Shown: positions 15,946 to 24,350 of the stretch, one piece after another
How positions within the stretch are numbered: position 1 is the stretch's first letter
How the letters are laid out: each line of letters opens with the position of its first letter
Assembly: GCA_000987045.1 (NCBI GenBank)
Contig: LAKY01000016.1
Coordinates: forward strand, 62,001 to 126,000
Reading direction: 5' to 3'
Length of the DNA: 64,000 bases
Source of the DNA: Clostridiales bacterium PH28_bin88
Lineage (GTDB): Bacteria > Bacillota > PH28-bin88
Notes under the pieces: generated by a model
What the model saw: the letters and a program-made list of their open reading frames with translations, nothing else
Database searches by the model: none
Told to the model about the DNA's origin: nothing
Position numbers and translations under genes: made by a program

Positions 15946-16948
15946 CCAACGCCACCTCCCTCACGTCGTTGATAAACCGGGTGATGTCCAGGATCACCGG
16001 GCACTTCGTCAGGCACCGCCCGCATCCCACGCAGCCCCACTCTTCGTACCTTTCAGGGAAGTACTGCAGTTTGTGCAGGAAACGCTGGCGGACCCGCTCC
16101 TTCTTGGAGGGACGCGGGTTGTGACCACCCGCCATCTGGGTGTACTCGCTGAACATGCAGGAATCCCAGCAACGGAACTTGTAGCCCGCATCCCCTCTAT
16201 TTTGGCCGTTGATGTCAAAACAGTGGCAGGTCGGGCAAACCCAGGTGCAGGTTCCGCAGTTGATGCACTTTTTGCATAAGCTGGCCCAGATGGGGTGCTC
16301 AAACATCTTTTGCAGTTTCTCCGTAAGCCCATCTACCTCCACCCGCAAAGTACAGGGTTTTGCGGCGGGCGCCTGGGCTGACCCATCCTGCAACAGCTTG
16401 CCGCATGCCGCCAGGAGGTCCTTGCCGGCGCCGGTCTTGGCCTCCATGCCGTAGGCATCACCCAGGTCACACATCATCACGTCGGCGCCCTCCGCCTCCG
16501 CCGGGTTGATGCCTAGTGAATCACAGAAGCAGGTAGGCTGGGGCTCCAGGCAACCCAGGGACACCAGGACGGTGTTTTCCCGCCTGGTTTTATAGAACTT
16601 GTCCTCGTAGCCCCGGGTGAGGAACACGTCATCCAGCAGCTTCAGGCTTCTCACGTCACAGGGGCGGATACCGAAAACCACCTGCTTTCCGGTAGGGGCA
16701 GGCGCCTCTTCAATGGACGCGCCCATGCCGTTGGCGCTGATACAATAGCAGTACATGGTTTCAGTTTGCGGAAAAAAGAGTTCCTTGGCTGACGATACCG
16801 TGTTACCGCCGTCCAGCGCCGGTTCCACCCCTTTTTCCCAGCGGGTGTACTGCTTGTTCCCACCCACCTGGGCCGGGACATAAACCGCGGCGTTAGCCGC
16901 CATCAATTCCAATAGTTCGGGTACTTTAGCCTTTTTGATGATCTGCAT
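15938..16948 (-). CDS. flxB: FlxB-like ferredoxin-type subunit (AsrA-like)
   Basis: 336 aa from ATG 16948; GTG 16960, nearer the GGAGGAG, is an alternative. The N-terminal two thirds resemble the AsrA/hydrogenase-beta domain (VVFGIRPCDVRSLKLLDDVFL). C-terminal Cys groups CKKCINCGTCTWVCPTCHC and CVGCGRCLTKCP bind two 4Fe-4S clusters; CFCDS is a further Cys pair. It should relay electrons between the FAD/NAD subunit and the FlxC/D-HdrA core. Genes flxC, flxB and flxA are contiguous. Confidence 0.82.
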   Translation of the reverse strand: MQIIKKAKVPELLELMAANAAVYVPAQVGGNKQYTRWEKGVEPALDGGNTVSSAKELFFPQTETMYCYCISANGMGASIEEAPAPTGKQVVFGIRPCDVRSLKLLDDVFLTRGYEDKFYKTRRENTVLVSLGCLEPQPTCFCDSLGINPAEAEGADVMMCDLGDAYGMEAKTGAGKDLLAACGKLLQDGSAQAPAAKPCTLRVEVDGLTEKLQKMFEHPIWASLCKKCINCGTCTWVCPTCHCFDINGQNRGDAGYKFRCWDSCMFSEYTQMAGGHNPRPSKKERVRQRFLHKLQYFPERYEEWGCVGCGRCLTKCPVILDITRFINDVREVALDA

Positions 16949-16972
16949 GGCTTCTACCACCTCCTCCTTTCC

Positions 16973-17881
16973 CTACATGAACTCTTCCGGGTCGTCGGGA
17001 CTGTAAAGACCCAGAGGAGGCAGTTTTTCCAGATCCACACCGGCTTCATTTTCGCCGAAGAGTTCGTTGATGTCCTTAATGATCTTGCGGTTCAGCTTCA
17101 TCATGGGGATATCCATGGGACACACCCGTTCACACTCGCCGCACTCGATACAGCGGCCCGCCACGTGGAAGGCCCGGACCAACCCGTAAAACTGGTTCCC
17201 CGCCCCGGTAACTTCCTTGCTGAGCCAGCCCACGGCGGTCTGGTCGAAGATGCACTCGCGGCAGTTGCAGGCCGGGCAGATGTTGCGGCAGGCAAAACAG
17301 CGGATGCACCGGTCGTACTGGGCGGTCCAGTAGGCGTACCGCTCGTCGGGATCCATGGCCTCGATTTCCTTGACTTCGGCGAAACGGTCGCCAGCGGCAG
17401 CGGTGGCAGCCACCTCCGCGGCGGCCTCCGGCGCCCCCTCCCCGATCAACACATCATACATTACCGGGTTCTTGTGGTCGCAGTACCGGCACTTCTCCGC
17501 CAGCGGCACATCCGCCCCCTGACCGAGGGCTGCCGCCTCCTTGACGTCTTTCAGACCGGGACAGGGAATGCCGATCAGGTAAACCCGTTCCCGGGGGAAC
17601 TGCTTGTCCTGGATGAGCCGCACCACGCCCCGGGAGTCGCATCCCTTGACGAAAAGCCCGATCTTGCCCTCGCCCTGCCGGTCATCCAGGAGGTACACCG
17701 CCAGGTTGTTCAGGCAGAACTCATCCCACACCAGCTTGTCCGTTTCTTCCGGCTTATCCACAAAAACCGGGGTGGACTGGTACCAGAAGGTACCCTTCTC
17801 CCAACCGATGACGTACTTGACCTCGCCTTTTTCCAGCAGTTCCCTGGCCGTGGCCCGCATCTTGGCTGTGATATCGCTCAT
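16973..17881 (-). CDS. flxC: FlxC-like 4Fe-4S dicluster subunit
   Basis: 302 aa starting [16 protein letters not shown] at ATG 17881, which overlaps the flxD TGA (ATGA) and has GAGGGA upstream; the longer frame to 17983 is the flxD tail misread. N-terminal FrhB/FdhB-like region (IGLFVKGCDSRGVVRLIQ), CRYCDHK, then CIRCFACRNICPACNCREC and CIECGECERVCP for two 4Fe-4S clusters. Coupled translation with flxD and the Cys pattern assign it as the second ferredoxin-like Flx component. Confidence 0.82.
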   Translation of the reverse strand: MSDITAKMRATARELLEKGEVKYVIGWEKGTFWYQSTPVFVDKPEETDKLVWDEFCLNNLAVYLLDDRQGEGKIGLFVKGCDSRGVVRLIQDKQFPRERVYLIGIPCPGLKDVKEAAALGQGADVPLAEKCRYCDHKNPVMYDVLIGEGAPEAAAEVAATAAAGDRFAEVKEIEAMDPDERYAYWTAQYDRCIRCFACRNICPACNCRECIFDQTAVGWLSKEVTGAGNQFYGLVRAFHVAGRCIECGECERVCPMDIPMMKLNRKIIKDINELFGENEAGVDLEKLPPLGLYSPDDPEEFM

Positions 17882-18309
17882 CTGGCATCCCTCAACTTCC
17901 TGTTCGGCCCCAGGGCCTTGATATCCTCGGTGAGTTGGGTGACAATCTGGGCGAACTTCTGGGCCTCTGAGCCGGAAACCCACCGGGCCTGGAAACGCTG
18001 GGGGTCGATCCCGCTGAACTCCAGCATGCGCTGCATGATCAGGTAGCGCCGCCGGGTGAAGTAATTGCCACTACCATAGTGGCAGTCGCCGGGGTGTCAC
18101 CCCGCCACCAGTACCGCGTCCGCTCCCTTCTGGAAGGCCCGCAGCACGAATTCCGGTTTTACCCGGCTGGAACACGGCACCCGCAGGAGCCGGACGTTGG
18201 GCGGGTACTGGATACGGTTCAAGCCCGCCAGGTCGGCGCCGGCATAGGCGCACCAGTGGCAAGAAAATGCTACAATCTTTGGTTCCCAGTTAGCCTGTTC
18301 TACAGACAT
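17878..18309 (-). CDS. flxD: FlxD/MvhD-family iron-sulfur subunit, selenoprotein (UGA = Sec)
   Basis: 143 aa when the in-frame TGA at 18099-18097 is read through. It starts [29 protein letters not shown] at ATG 18309 with GGAGGT upstream. Residue 71 is encoded by TGA within [18 protein letters not shown], precisely the first Cys of the conserved MvhD motif GCHPGDCHY. The frame continues open and homologous to the stop overlapping flxC. A hairpin follows the TGA. MvhD/VhuD binds a 2Fe-2S cluster and passes electrons to HdrA; the Sec-containing version is known from methanogen VhuD. An ordinary gene caller would truncate this gene at 70 residues. Confidence 0.9.
18066..18084 (-). promoter_or_regulatory. 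SECIS-like hairpin of flxD
   Basis: In the flxD mRNA, 12 nt after UGA, an 8-bp perfect stem UGCCACUA / UAGUGGCA closes a UGG loop. Position and a G-containing tight apical loop fit bacterial SECIS elements that bind SelB. It lacks an obvious bulged U, so it is a weaker match than the hdrA element. Confidence 0.7.
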
Positions 18310-20282
18310 ACCGCATCCACCTCCGCTAGGATCTGCTCGTTGGTAAAGCCCTTCAGGTTAATGGAACCGGAGCGGCACGCCACGGTGCAGCTGCCGCAGC
18401 CCTGGCAGAGGCCGCTGTTGACGGACGCCACCTGGCGCTCCAGCATTTTACCGTGCACCCGCTCGGTAATGGTCTTCAAATCGATGGCCTTGTACGGGCA
18501 AACCGCTACGCACATGCCGCAACCGGAACAACTGGCCTCGTTGACCTGGCTGGTCTGGGGATCGGTGGCCATTTGTTCCCTGGAGAACAGCGCCGCCACC
18601 TTCACCGCCGCCCCGCTGGCCTGGGAAACGGTATCGGGGATGTCCTTGGGACCCTGGCAGGCCCCCGCCAGGAACACACCGGCGGTAAAGGTCTCCACCG
18701 GCCGCAGTTTCGGGTGGGCCTCCTGGAACCAGCCGTCCTTGTCCATGGAAATGCTCACCATCTTGGCCACATCGTCATAACCGGAACTGGGCACCATGGC
18801 GGTAGCCAGCACCACCATGTCGGCCACCACTTCCACCTGTTTGCCGATCAGGGTGTCCTCGCCCTTCACCACCAGCTGGTCCCCCTGCTGGTAGATGCGG
18901 GAAACCCTGCCCCGCACGTAAACCGCCCCCTCGTGTACGGTACGGGCGTAGAACTCCTCGTAGGCCTTGCCGGGAGTGCGCACGTCCATATAGAACACGA
19001 TGGCCTGGGAATCCGGGATCTTCTCCAGCACCTGGTGGGCGTGCTTGGCGGTGTACATGCAACAGGCCCGGGAGCAGTAAGTCTTGCCCTTGGCATCATC
19101 CCTGGAGCCCACGCACTTGATAAACACTACCGTCTTTGGTTCCTTGCCGTCGGATGGGCGCACGATCTTGCCGCCGGTAGGCCCGGATGCGTTGTTCAAA
19201 CGCTCGAACTGCAGGCCCGTGATCACGTCCGGGTATTTGCCGTAGCCGTACTCACCGTAGGCTTGCTCCCAATCAAACAGCTCGAAACCGGTGGCCATGA
19301 TGATGGCGCCGAAACGTTCCTGGATAATCTCGTCCTGCTGTTCATAGTCCACCGCTCCCCGCGGGCAGAACTTCTGGCAGATGCCGCACTTGCCCTTGGT
19401 AAACTGGCGGCAGTTCTTCTGGTCAATAATCGGGATGGCGGGTACCGCCTGCGGGAAGGGGATGTAGATAGCCTTGCGCTTGCCCAAACCCTGGTCGAAC
19501 TCGCTGGTGACCTTGGTGGGGCACTTTTCCCAGCAGGTACCGCACCCGGTACACAGCTCTTCCTTGACCTTGCGGGCTTTTTTCCGGATGGTTACCTCGA
19601 AGTTGCCCACATACCCGCCAACGTTTTCAACTTCCGCATAGGTCATCAACTTGATGTTGGGGTGCTGCGCCGCAGCAACCATTTTAGGCGTGCTGATTCA
19701 GGCAGAGCAGTCCAGGGTGGGGAAGGTCTTGTCCAGCTTGACCATGTTCCCCCCGATGGTGGGCTCGCGGTCCAGGAGCACCACCTCGTGCCCCGCATCG
19801 GCGATGTCAATGGCCGCCTGCATGCCGGCGATGCCGGCGCCGATGACCAGCGCCCGCCGGGTAACCGGGATCGAGGGAGTATCCAGGGCGTAGTTTTTAC
19901 GCACCTTGGCCACTGCCGTGCGCACCAGATCGATGGCCTTGGCGGTGGCGCGCTCCATGTCCTTGGGGTGTACCCAGGAACACTGCTCGCGGATATTGGC
20001 CATTTCGAACAGGAAGGGGTTAATCCCCCCGTCCTGGCAAGCCTTGCGGAAGGTGGGCTCGTGCAACCTGGGCGTACAGGAGGCCACCACCACCCGGTCC
20101 AGGTTGTGCTCCTTGATGGAGTTCTTGATCAGGGTCTGCCCCGGCTCAGAGCACATGAACTGGTAATCGGTGGCAAAAGCCACATCCTGCATCCCCCGGG
20201 CGGCTTCCGCCACCTTCTTGACGTCCACATTGGCGGCGATGTTGGTGCCGCAGTGGCAGACAAAAACACCGATTCTCTTCAC
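18300..20282 (-). CDS. hdrA: Heterodisulfide reductase subunit A, selenoprotein (UGA = Sec)
   Basis: 660 aa from GTG 20282, reading TGA at 19700-19698 as residue 195. Context is TLDCSA-U-ISTPKM, where HdrA proteins have Cys. Domains in order: N-terminal Fe-S region ([25 protein letters not shown]), FAD motif [12 protein letters not shown], inserted ferredoxin domain ([21 protein letters not shown]), FAD/pyridine part, and two C-terminal 4Fe-4S motifs ([24 protein letters not shown]). HdrA holds the bifurcating FAD. Sec at this site is known in methanogen HdrA. It overlaps hdrB upstream and flxD downstream. Without Sec decoding it appears as two broken ORFs. Confidence 0.93.
19661..19680 (-). 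promoter_or_regulatory. SECIS element of hdrA
   Basis: 17 nt after the hdrA UGA the mRNA forms GGU-U-GCUGC / GCAGCACC with a GGC loop: an 8-bp stem with a single bulged U. The E. coli fdhF SECIS upper stem likewise begins GGUUGC and ends GCACC with the bulged U that SelB reads. This supports selenocysteine insertion at the hdrA UGA. Confidence 0.85.
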
Positions 20283-21178
20283 GCTTCTTCCCTCCTTGTG
20301 GTGGGATGCCGCAGGACATCCTTCTGTTCCAGGAGCGGCATGGGATCCACGAAGTGCTTGGTAACACCCATTTCTTTAGGCGAGTATCCCATGGCCACGC
20401 CCATCAGTTCGGTAAAGTAAAACACCGGTAGCCGGTAGTCACCCTTAAAGTGACCGCAGACCTGCGCCTGGCGCATGTCAAGGTTTAGGAAACATAATGG
20501 ACATGCCGCCGCCAGGCAGTCGGCGCCGGCAGCCTGGGCCTGGGTGAATATGGCGTTCAACACCGGCCCGGCAACTCCGGGCTTGACGGTGGCATGACCC
20601 ACACTACAGCACTCCGTCTTGTGGGTCCAGTTAACCGGTGTCCCGCCCAGCGCCTCGATGAGGCGGTCCATGGTCCGGGGGTCTTCCGGGTCATCGAACT
20701 GGGTGACCTTGGGCGGGCGCACCAGCAGGCACCCGTAGTAGCAGGCCACCTTCAGGCCCGTCAAGGGCTTGACCACCTTCTCCCGGATGGCTTCCACCCC
20801 CACCCGGTTGACCAGCACGTCCAGCAGGGCGTAGGCCGAATTGCCGCCCTTGTAATCCATCTCGATCACGTCTGCCACGGTTTCCCTGGTGGCGGCGGAT
20901 TCCCGCACCGCCGCTTCGGTGTGCTTCATGCGGTTGAAGCAGGCGGCACACGGCACCGCCACGTCCAGTCCTTCCTTTTCGGCGATGGCCAGGTTCCTGG
21001 CCGGCAGCGCCAAAGCCAGGAGGTGATTGGTGCTGTGGGCGGCCGATGCCCCGCAGCAGTTCCACTCGGGGATCTCCCACAGCTCCACCCCCAGGTGCTT
21101 GGCTACCGCCCTGGCGGAGAGGTCGTATTCCAGCCCGGTAGATTCCAGGGAACATCCGGGATAGTAGGCGTACTTCAT
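20279..21178 (-). CDS. hdrB: Heterodisulfide reductase subunit B
   Basis: 299 aa; ATG 21178 overlaps the hdrC stop. Two CCG domains: YYPGCSLESTG, EWNCCGASAAH, CAACFNRMK in the first half; CYYGCLLVRP, HKTECCSVGHA, CPLCFLNLD in the second. These bind the two non-cubane 4Fe-4S clusters that reduce the disulfide. All expected Cys are present. In non-methanogens the acceptor is not CoM-S-S-CoB, so the physiological disulfide is unknown. Confidence 0.93.
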   Translation of the reverse strand: MKYAYYPGCSLESTGLEYDLSARAVAKHLGVELWEIPEWNCCGASAAHSTNHLLALALPARNLAIAEKEGLDVAVPCAACFNRMKHTEAAVRESAATRETVADVIEMDYKGGNSAYALLDVLVNRVGVEAIREKVVKPLTGLKVACYYGCLLVRPPKVTQFDDPEDPRTMDRLIEALGGTPVNWTHKTECCSVGHATVKPGVAGPVLNAIFTQAQAAGADCLAAACPLCFLNLDMRQAQVCGHFKGDYRLPVFYFTELMGVAMGYSPKEMGVTKHFVDPMPLLEQKDVLRHPTTRREEA

Positions 21179-21747
21179 CAGACTTCACCTCCATGGGCAC
21201 GCACTTTTTCGAAGATGCGTTTCACCGCCCCACCGTCCTTGATCTTGTGGGGAGAGGGGTGGATCTTGCCGTCAAAAAACAGTTTGGGCGCCAGTGCCGC
21301 ATCCTTTAACGGCTGGCCCGACTGGAGGTTGAACAGGATCATCAGGCCCATTTCATGCACCCGCCCGTTCTTTTCTACCGACTTGAGGAACAGCTCGTTA
21401 AACAGGTTCAGGTTTTTTTCCGGCAGTTTGCCGGCCTTCCTGGCTTCCCCCTGCAGGGTCTCCATCAGCCGGGGCAACTCCACTTCCCGCGGGCACCTGG
21501 TATAACAGGTCTGGCAGTGAGCGCACAACCAGATGGTCCGGGACCGCAGCGCCTCGTCCTTCAGCCCCAGCTGCAGCAGGCGGATGATCTGCCGCGGGGT
21601 GTAGTCCATGGCAAAGGCCACCGGACATCCGGCAGAGCACTTGCCGCACTGGTAGCACTCGCTCAGGTGAACACCGCTTGAACGCTGCACGTGCTGAACA
21701 AACTGCTTGGAGCCAGCCAGCGCGGAACTCAACTCGTATTGCTCCAT
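21178..21747 (-). CDS. hdrC: Heterodisulfide reductase subunit C
   Basis: 189 aa; ATG 21747 with GAGGGGGAG. Two ferredoxin motifs: CYQCGKCSAGCPVAFAMDYTP (residues ~36-56) and CAHCQTCYTRCPREVELP (~76-93), each carrying a 4Fe-4S cluster, embedded in the helical HdrC framework (PRQIIRLLQLG). It links HdrA to HdrB. First gene of the seven-gene hdrCBA-flxDCBA unit; the ~370-bp region upstream holds a palindrome and a Rex-like site. Confidence 0.93.
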   Translation of the reverse strand: MEQYELSSALAGSKQFVQHVQRSSGVHLSECYQCGKCSAGCPVAFAMDYTPRQIIRLLQLGLKDEALRSRTIWLCAHCQTCYTRCPREVELPRLMETLQGEARKAGKLPEKNLNLFNELFLKSVEKNGRVHEMGLMILFNLQSGQPLKDAALAPKLFFDGKIHPSPHKIKDGGAVKRIFEKVRAHGGEV

Positions 21748-21885
21748 AAGCTCCCCCTCTTCCGTAACTTAGTTGCTGGTTGCTAGTCACAAGTGAATGC
21801 ACTATATAGAACAAAGCCGGGCATAATAACCTACCCCGCCAAACCATAAATAGGTATTTCGAGATAAACAGACGTTCTCCTGCCA

Positions 21886-21903
21886 TCATAAAAATTTTTA
21901 TGA
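21886..21903. promoter_or_regulatory. 18-bp perfect palindrome in the hdrC upstream region
   Basis: TCATAAAAATTTTTATGA, perfectly self-complementary, ~140 bp upstream of hdrC and ~215 bp upstream of the divergent Na/Pi gene. AT-rich and without a following U-run; an operator or UP-like element is possible, identity unknown. Confidence 0.4.
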
Positions 21904-21917
21904 CTCCATTGTATCGA

Positions 21918-21937
21918 TTTGTGTCGAATATCACAAA
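21918..21937. promoter_or_regulatory. Rex-like operator upstream of hdr-flx
   Basis: TTTGTG-N8-CACAAA, i.e. TTGTG-N8-CACAA, the outer pattern of the Rex (NADH/NAD+ sensor) site TTGTGAANNNNTTCACAA. The inner AA/TT bases do not match fully, and a CRP/FNR-family site is the alternative. It lies between divergent hdrC and the Na/Pi symporter, ~170-180 bp from each start. Confidence 0.5.
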
Positions 21938-22118
21938 CCCCCTCGGCTCTGCTGCAGCCCCACCAGGACCTAACTGCCACAAACCCGTCCGTTCTCCTCT
22001 CTCCCGCGGCAATTGACTGTCCTAGATGGGGTAGTGACATGAAATGGTAGCGGTTACGCATAAATGGCGGTGTTCCGCCATAAAGTTTGGTGGAATTTAT
22101 CCTGGAGGAGTGGTGGCG

Positions 22119-23051
22119 GTGTGGATAGTGGCACTGGTTACCGGCACTGCGGGGATAGTGCTATTTCTAACAGGTATGCAACTATTAAAAACCGGAATGA
22201 AAGGGTTAGCCCAATACCGCCTGCACACCTGGCTGAATACCGCTACCCGAAGCCCTTTGGCCGGCGCTGTAACAGGAATGGTCCTGACCATGCTGGTTCA
22301 ATCCAGTAGTGCTGTTACGGTGATCACCATCGGCATGGTATCTTCTGGCCTGCTTTCTTTTTCCCAGGCAATTGGGGTAGTACTGGGTACCAACGTGGGA
22401 ACTACCGTCACTGCCCAGCTGATGGCCTTTGACCTCGGGCAGTACGGGCTACCGATAACGGCGACTGGGGTAATGATGGTACTGGTGGGGAGAAAGACGG
22501 TTCGACGGCTGGGAACCGCAGTGGCCGGACTGGGAGTGGTGTTTCTAGGACTGGACATGATGGAGAGTGCCGCGACTTCGCTACAATACCGGGACGGGTT
22601 AGTAATCTACCTGATTAATATGGGACAACATCCTTTTCAAGGATTGGTTGCCGGGCTCCTTGCCACTGCTGTACTGCAATCCAGTTCCCTGGTAATCGGC
22701 ATCATTATCACTCTGGCGGATCAGGCGCTGGTTTCCTTGCCCGGAGCAGTTGCCCTGGTGCTGGGAAGCAACATTGGAACTTGCATCACCGCTGTGCTGG
22801 CCGGCCTGGGAGGAACTACCGATGCCAGGCGTGTGGCCATGGCCCACGTCCTGCTGAACATTATAGGAGCGCTGGTTTTCTTTCCGTTCATCGATACTTT
22901 CGCCAGACTGGTGTCCCTAACCAGTCCGTACCTTCCCCGCCAGATAGCCAATGCGCACACCATATTTAATTTTATTACCTCCCTGGCTGTCCTGCCCTGG
23001 GCGGAATCCTTCGCCAAAGTGGTTTGCCGGCTGGTACCCGGACGGCATTGA
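22119..23051 (+). CDS. Na+/phosphate cotransporter family protein
   Basis: 310 aa from GTG 22119 (GGAGG about 10 nt upstream; GTG 22113 is an alternative). Eight or so membrane segments with the duplicated QSSSA signature: LTMLVQSSSAVTVITIGMV and ATAVLQSSSLVIGIIITLA, plus paired GTNVGTTVTA / GSNIGTCITA motifs. This is the NptA/YjbB-type Na/Pi-cotransporter II core without the C-terminal PhoU-like domain. Divergent from hdrC. It probably takes up or exports phosphate with Na+. Confidence 0.9.
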   Translation: MWIVALVTGTAGIVLFLTGMQLLKTGMKGLAQYRLHTWLNTATRSPLAGAVTGMVLTMLVQSSSAVTVITIGMVSSGLLSFSQAIGVVLGTNVGTTVTAQLMAFDLGQYGLPITATGVMMVLVGRKTVRRLGTAVAGLGVVFLGLDMMESAATSLQYRDGLVIYLINMGQHPFQGLVAGLLATAVLQSSSLVIGIIITLADQALVSLPGAVALVLGSNIGTCITAVLAGLGGTTDARRVAMAHVLLNIIGALVFFPFIDTFARLVSLTSPYLPRQIANAHTIFNFITSLAVLPWAESFAKVVCRLVPGRH

Positions 23052-23158
23052 CAGCGTCCTGCCGGGCATACTACAATTCAGTCGAAAGGAGTCGGACGTC
23101 AGATAAAAGCTCTCAAGTATAGTTGTACCGTTTCATAGATCGGCGGGAGGAAAAAGTG

Positions 23159-24295
23159 GTGCAAAAGTTTGACGTGGTCGTGGTAGGAGCAGGGCCGGCA
23201 GGATCAGTGGCGGCTCAACAGTTGGCCCGGGAAGGATTCAGCGTATTGTTACTGGAAAAACGTCGCCTTCCCCGGTACAAACCATGTGGGGGAGGGGTTT
23301 CCGCCAAAACCGCCCGGTTGCTGGACGGGGGATGGGAACATCTGGCCGAGGATATCACCCGAAAAGTGGTATTCACCCACCGCTACCACTCACCTGTTAC
23401 AGTGGAGTATGATGAACCCTTAATTTATATGGTGATGCGAGAACGTTTTGACAGTTTCCTGGTTAGCCAAGCCAGGGATGCAGGGGTTGAAGTACTGGAA
23501 GAAGCCGGAGTATCCACGGTCACGGAAGAGCCCGGACAGGTTACGGTTCAAGCCGGGGACAAGGTGTTTCATGCCCGGGCACTGGTCGGCGCGGACGGCG
23601 CCAGCAGCAAAGTTGCCCGCGCATTAGGACTTAGTGCCCACCGGCGCTTGAGTATGGCGGTCGAAGGTGAGGTCTCGGTCAGCTCTGAACAGATGAACCA
23701 GTACCGCGGCACAGTGGTGTTGAACCACGGATGTGTACCGCACGGCTATGATTGGATTTTCCCCAAGGGCGAACACCTTTCGATAGGTACGGGTTCGTTC
23801 TCTCCCAAGGCGAGAGGGTTAAAAAATTTCTTGAATCAGTTTCACCATCAGTTCGGGATCTCCACGGTCTCCCGGTGGTCTTTGAAAGGCCATCCCATTC
23901 CCACCTTGAGTGACCGGAACCAGTCATTTCACACCAATCGCTGCTTACTGGTAGGGGATGCTGCCGGTCTGGTTGACCCCTTTTCGGGTGAAGGTATCCA
24001 CCATGCGGTGAAAAGCGCCCGGCTGGCAGCAGAGGTGATCGCCAGCGGTCTCCGGCAAAACCTGGACTGTTCCCGTTATACCCATATGGTCCATCAGGAG
24101 ATTCTCCCGGAATTGGCTCACGCCGGCCGGGTCGCCCGGGTGGTGTTTACCTTTCCCTCCCTCATGCACCGCCTGGTACAGGCTAACCCGGAGATCTTGC
24201 GCCGTTTGATGCAGGTGGTTTTCGGCAGCAGTACCTATCACGACCTGTATCGCTACCTGGCGGACAGGCACTTTATCTTCCGCATATTTAGCTGA
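23159..24295 (+). CDS. Geranylgeranyl reductase-family flavoprotein
   Basis: 378 aa from GTG 23159 (GGGAGG upstream; the adjacent GTG 23156 is closer). N-terminal FAD motif DVVVVGAGPAGSVAAQQLAREG, the family PRYKPCGGGVS signature (residues ~41-51), VGADGASSKVAR, and the FAD-closing LLVGDAAGLVDPFSGEGIHHA. These enzymes saturate isoprenoid chains of lipids or quinones; some members are other hydroxylase-like oxidoreductases. It converges with the cytochrome gene. A role in menaquinone or lipid side-chain reduction is inference. Confidence 0.85.
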   Translation: MQKFDVVVVGAGPAGSVAAQQLAREGFSVLLLEKRRLPRYKPCGGGVSAKTARLLDGGWEHLAEDITRKVVFTHRYHSPVTVEYDEPLIYMVMRERFDSFLVSQARDAGVEVLEEAGVSTVTEEPGQVTVQAGDKVFHARALVGADGASSKVARALGLSAHRRLSMAVEGEVSVSSEQMNQYRGTVVLNHGCVPHGYDWIFPKGEHLSIGTGSFSPKARGLKNFLNQFHHQFGISTVSRWSLKGHPIPTLSDRNQSFHTNRCLLVGDAAGLVDPFSGEGIHHAVKSARLAAEVIASGLRQNLDCSRYTHMVHQEILPELAHAGRVARVVFTFPSLMHRLVQANPEILRRLMQVVFGSSTYHDLYRYLADRHFIFRIFS

Positions 24296-24330
24296 TTCAA
24301 GAGGCAAGAAGCAAGAGGCAGGAAGCAGGA
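24296..24330 (+). repeat. Half copy of repeat family A
   Basis: Purine-rich run of AGGCAAG / AAGCAAG / AGGAAGC units immediately after the stop codon of the flavoprotein gene, like one arm of the palindromes at 14999 and 36637, without the GGAATTGGC core. Confidence 0.55.
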
Positions 24331-24350
24331 TAACCTCGAAATCTGTTAGT

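Noticed and set aside
17882..17983. N-terminal extension of flxC
   Set aside because: This stretch is the out-of-frame tail of flxD; ATG 17881 has a ribosome site and the correct homology.
19698..19700. hdrA as a frameshifted or nonsense pseudogene
   Set aside because: The single UGA is in frame at a conserved Cys, both sides keep full homology, and a SECIS-like hairpin follows.
18453..20420. A 655-codon open frame on the plus strand antisense to hdrA
   Set aside because: It is the mirror of GC-rich codon use in hdrA/hdrB; the translation shows no family features and the minus-strand genes are certain.
24296..24330. Purine-rich short repeats as a CRISPR array
   Set aside because: Units are 7-8 bases, degenerate, with no spacers; they match repeat family A arms.
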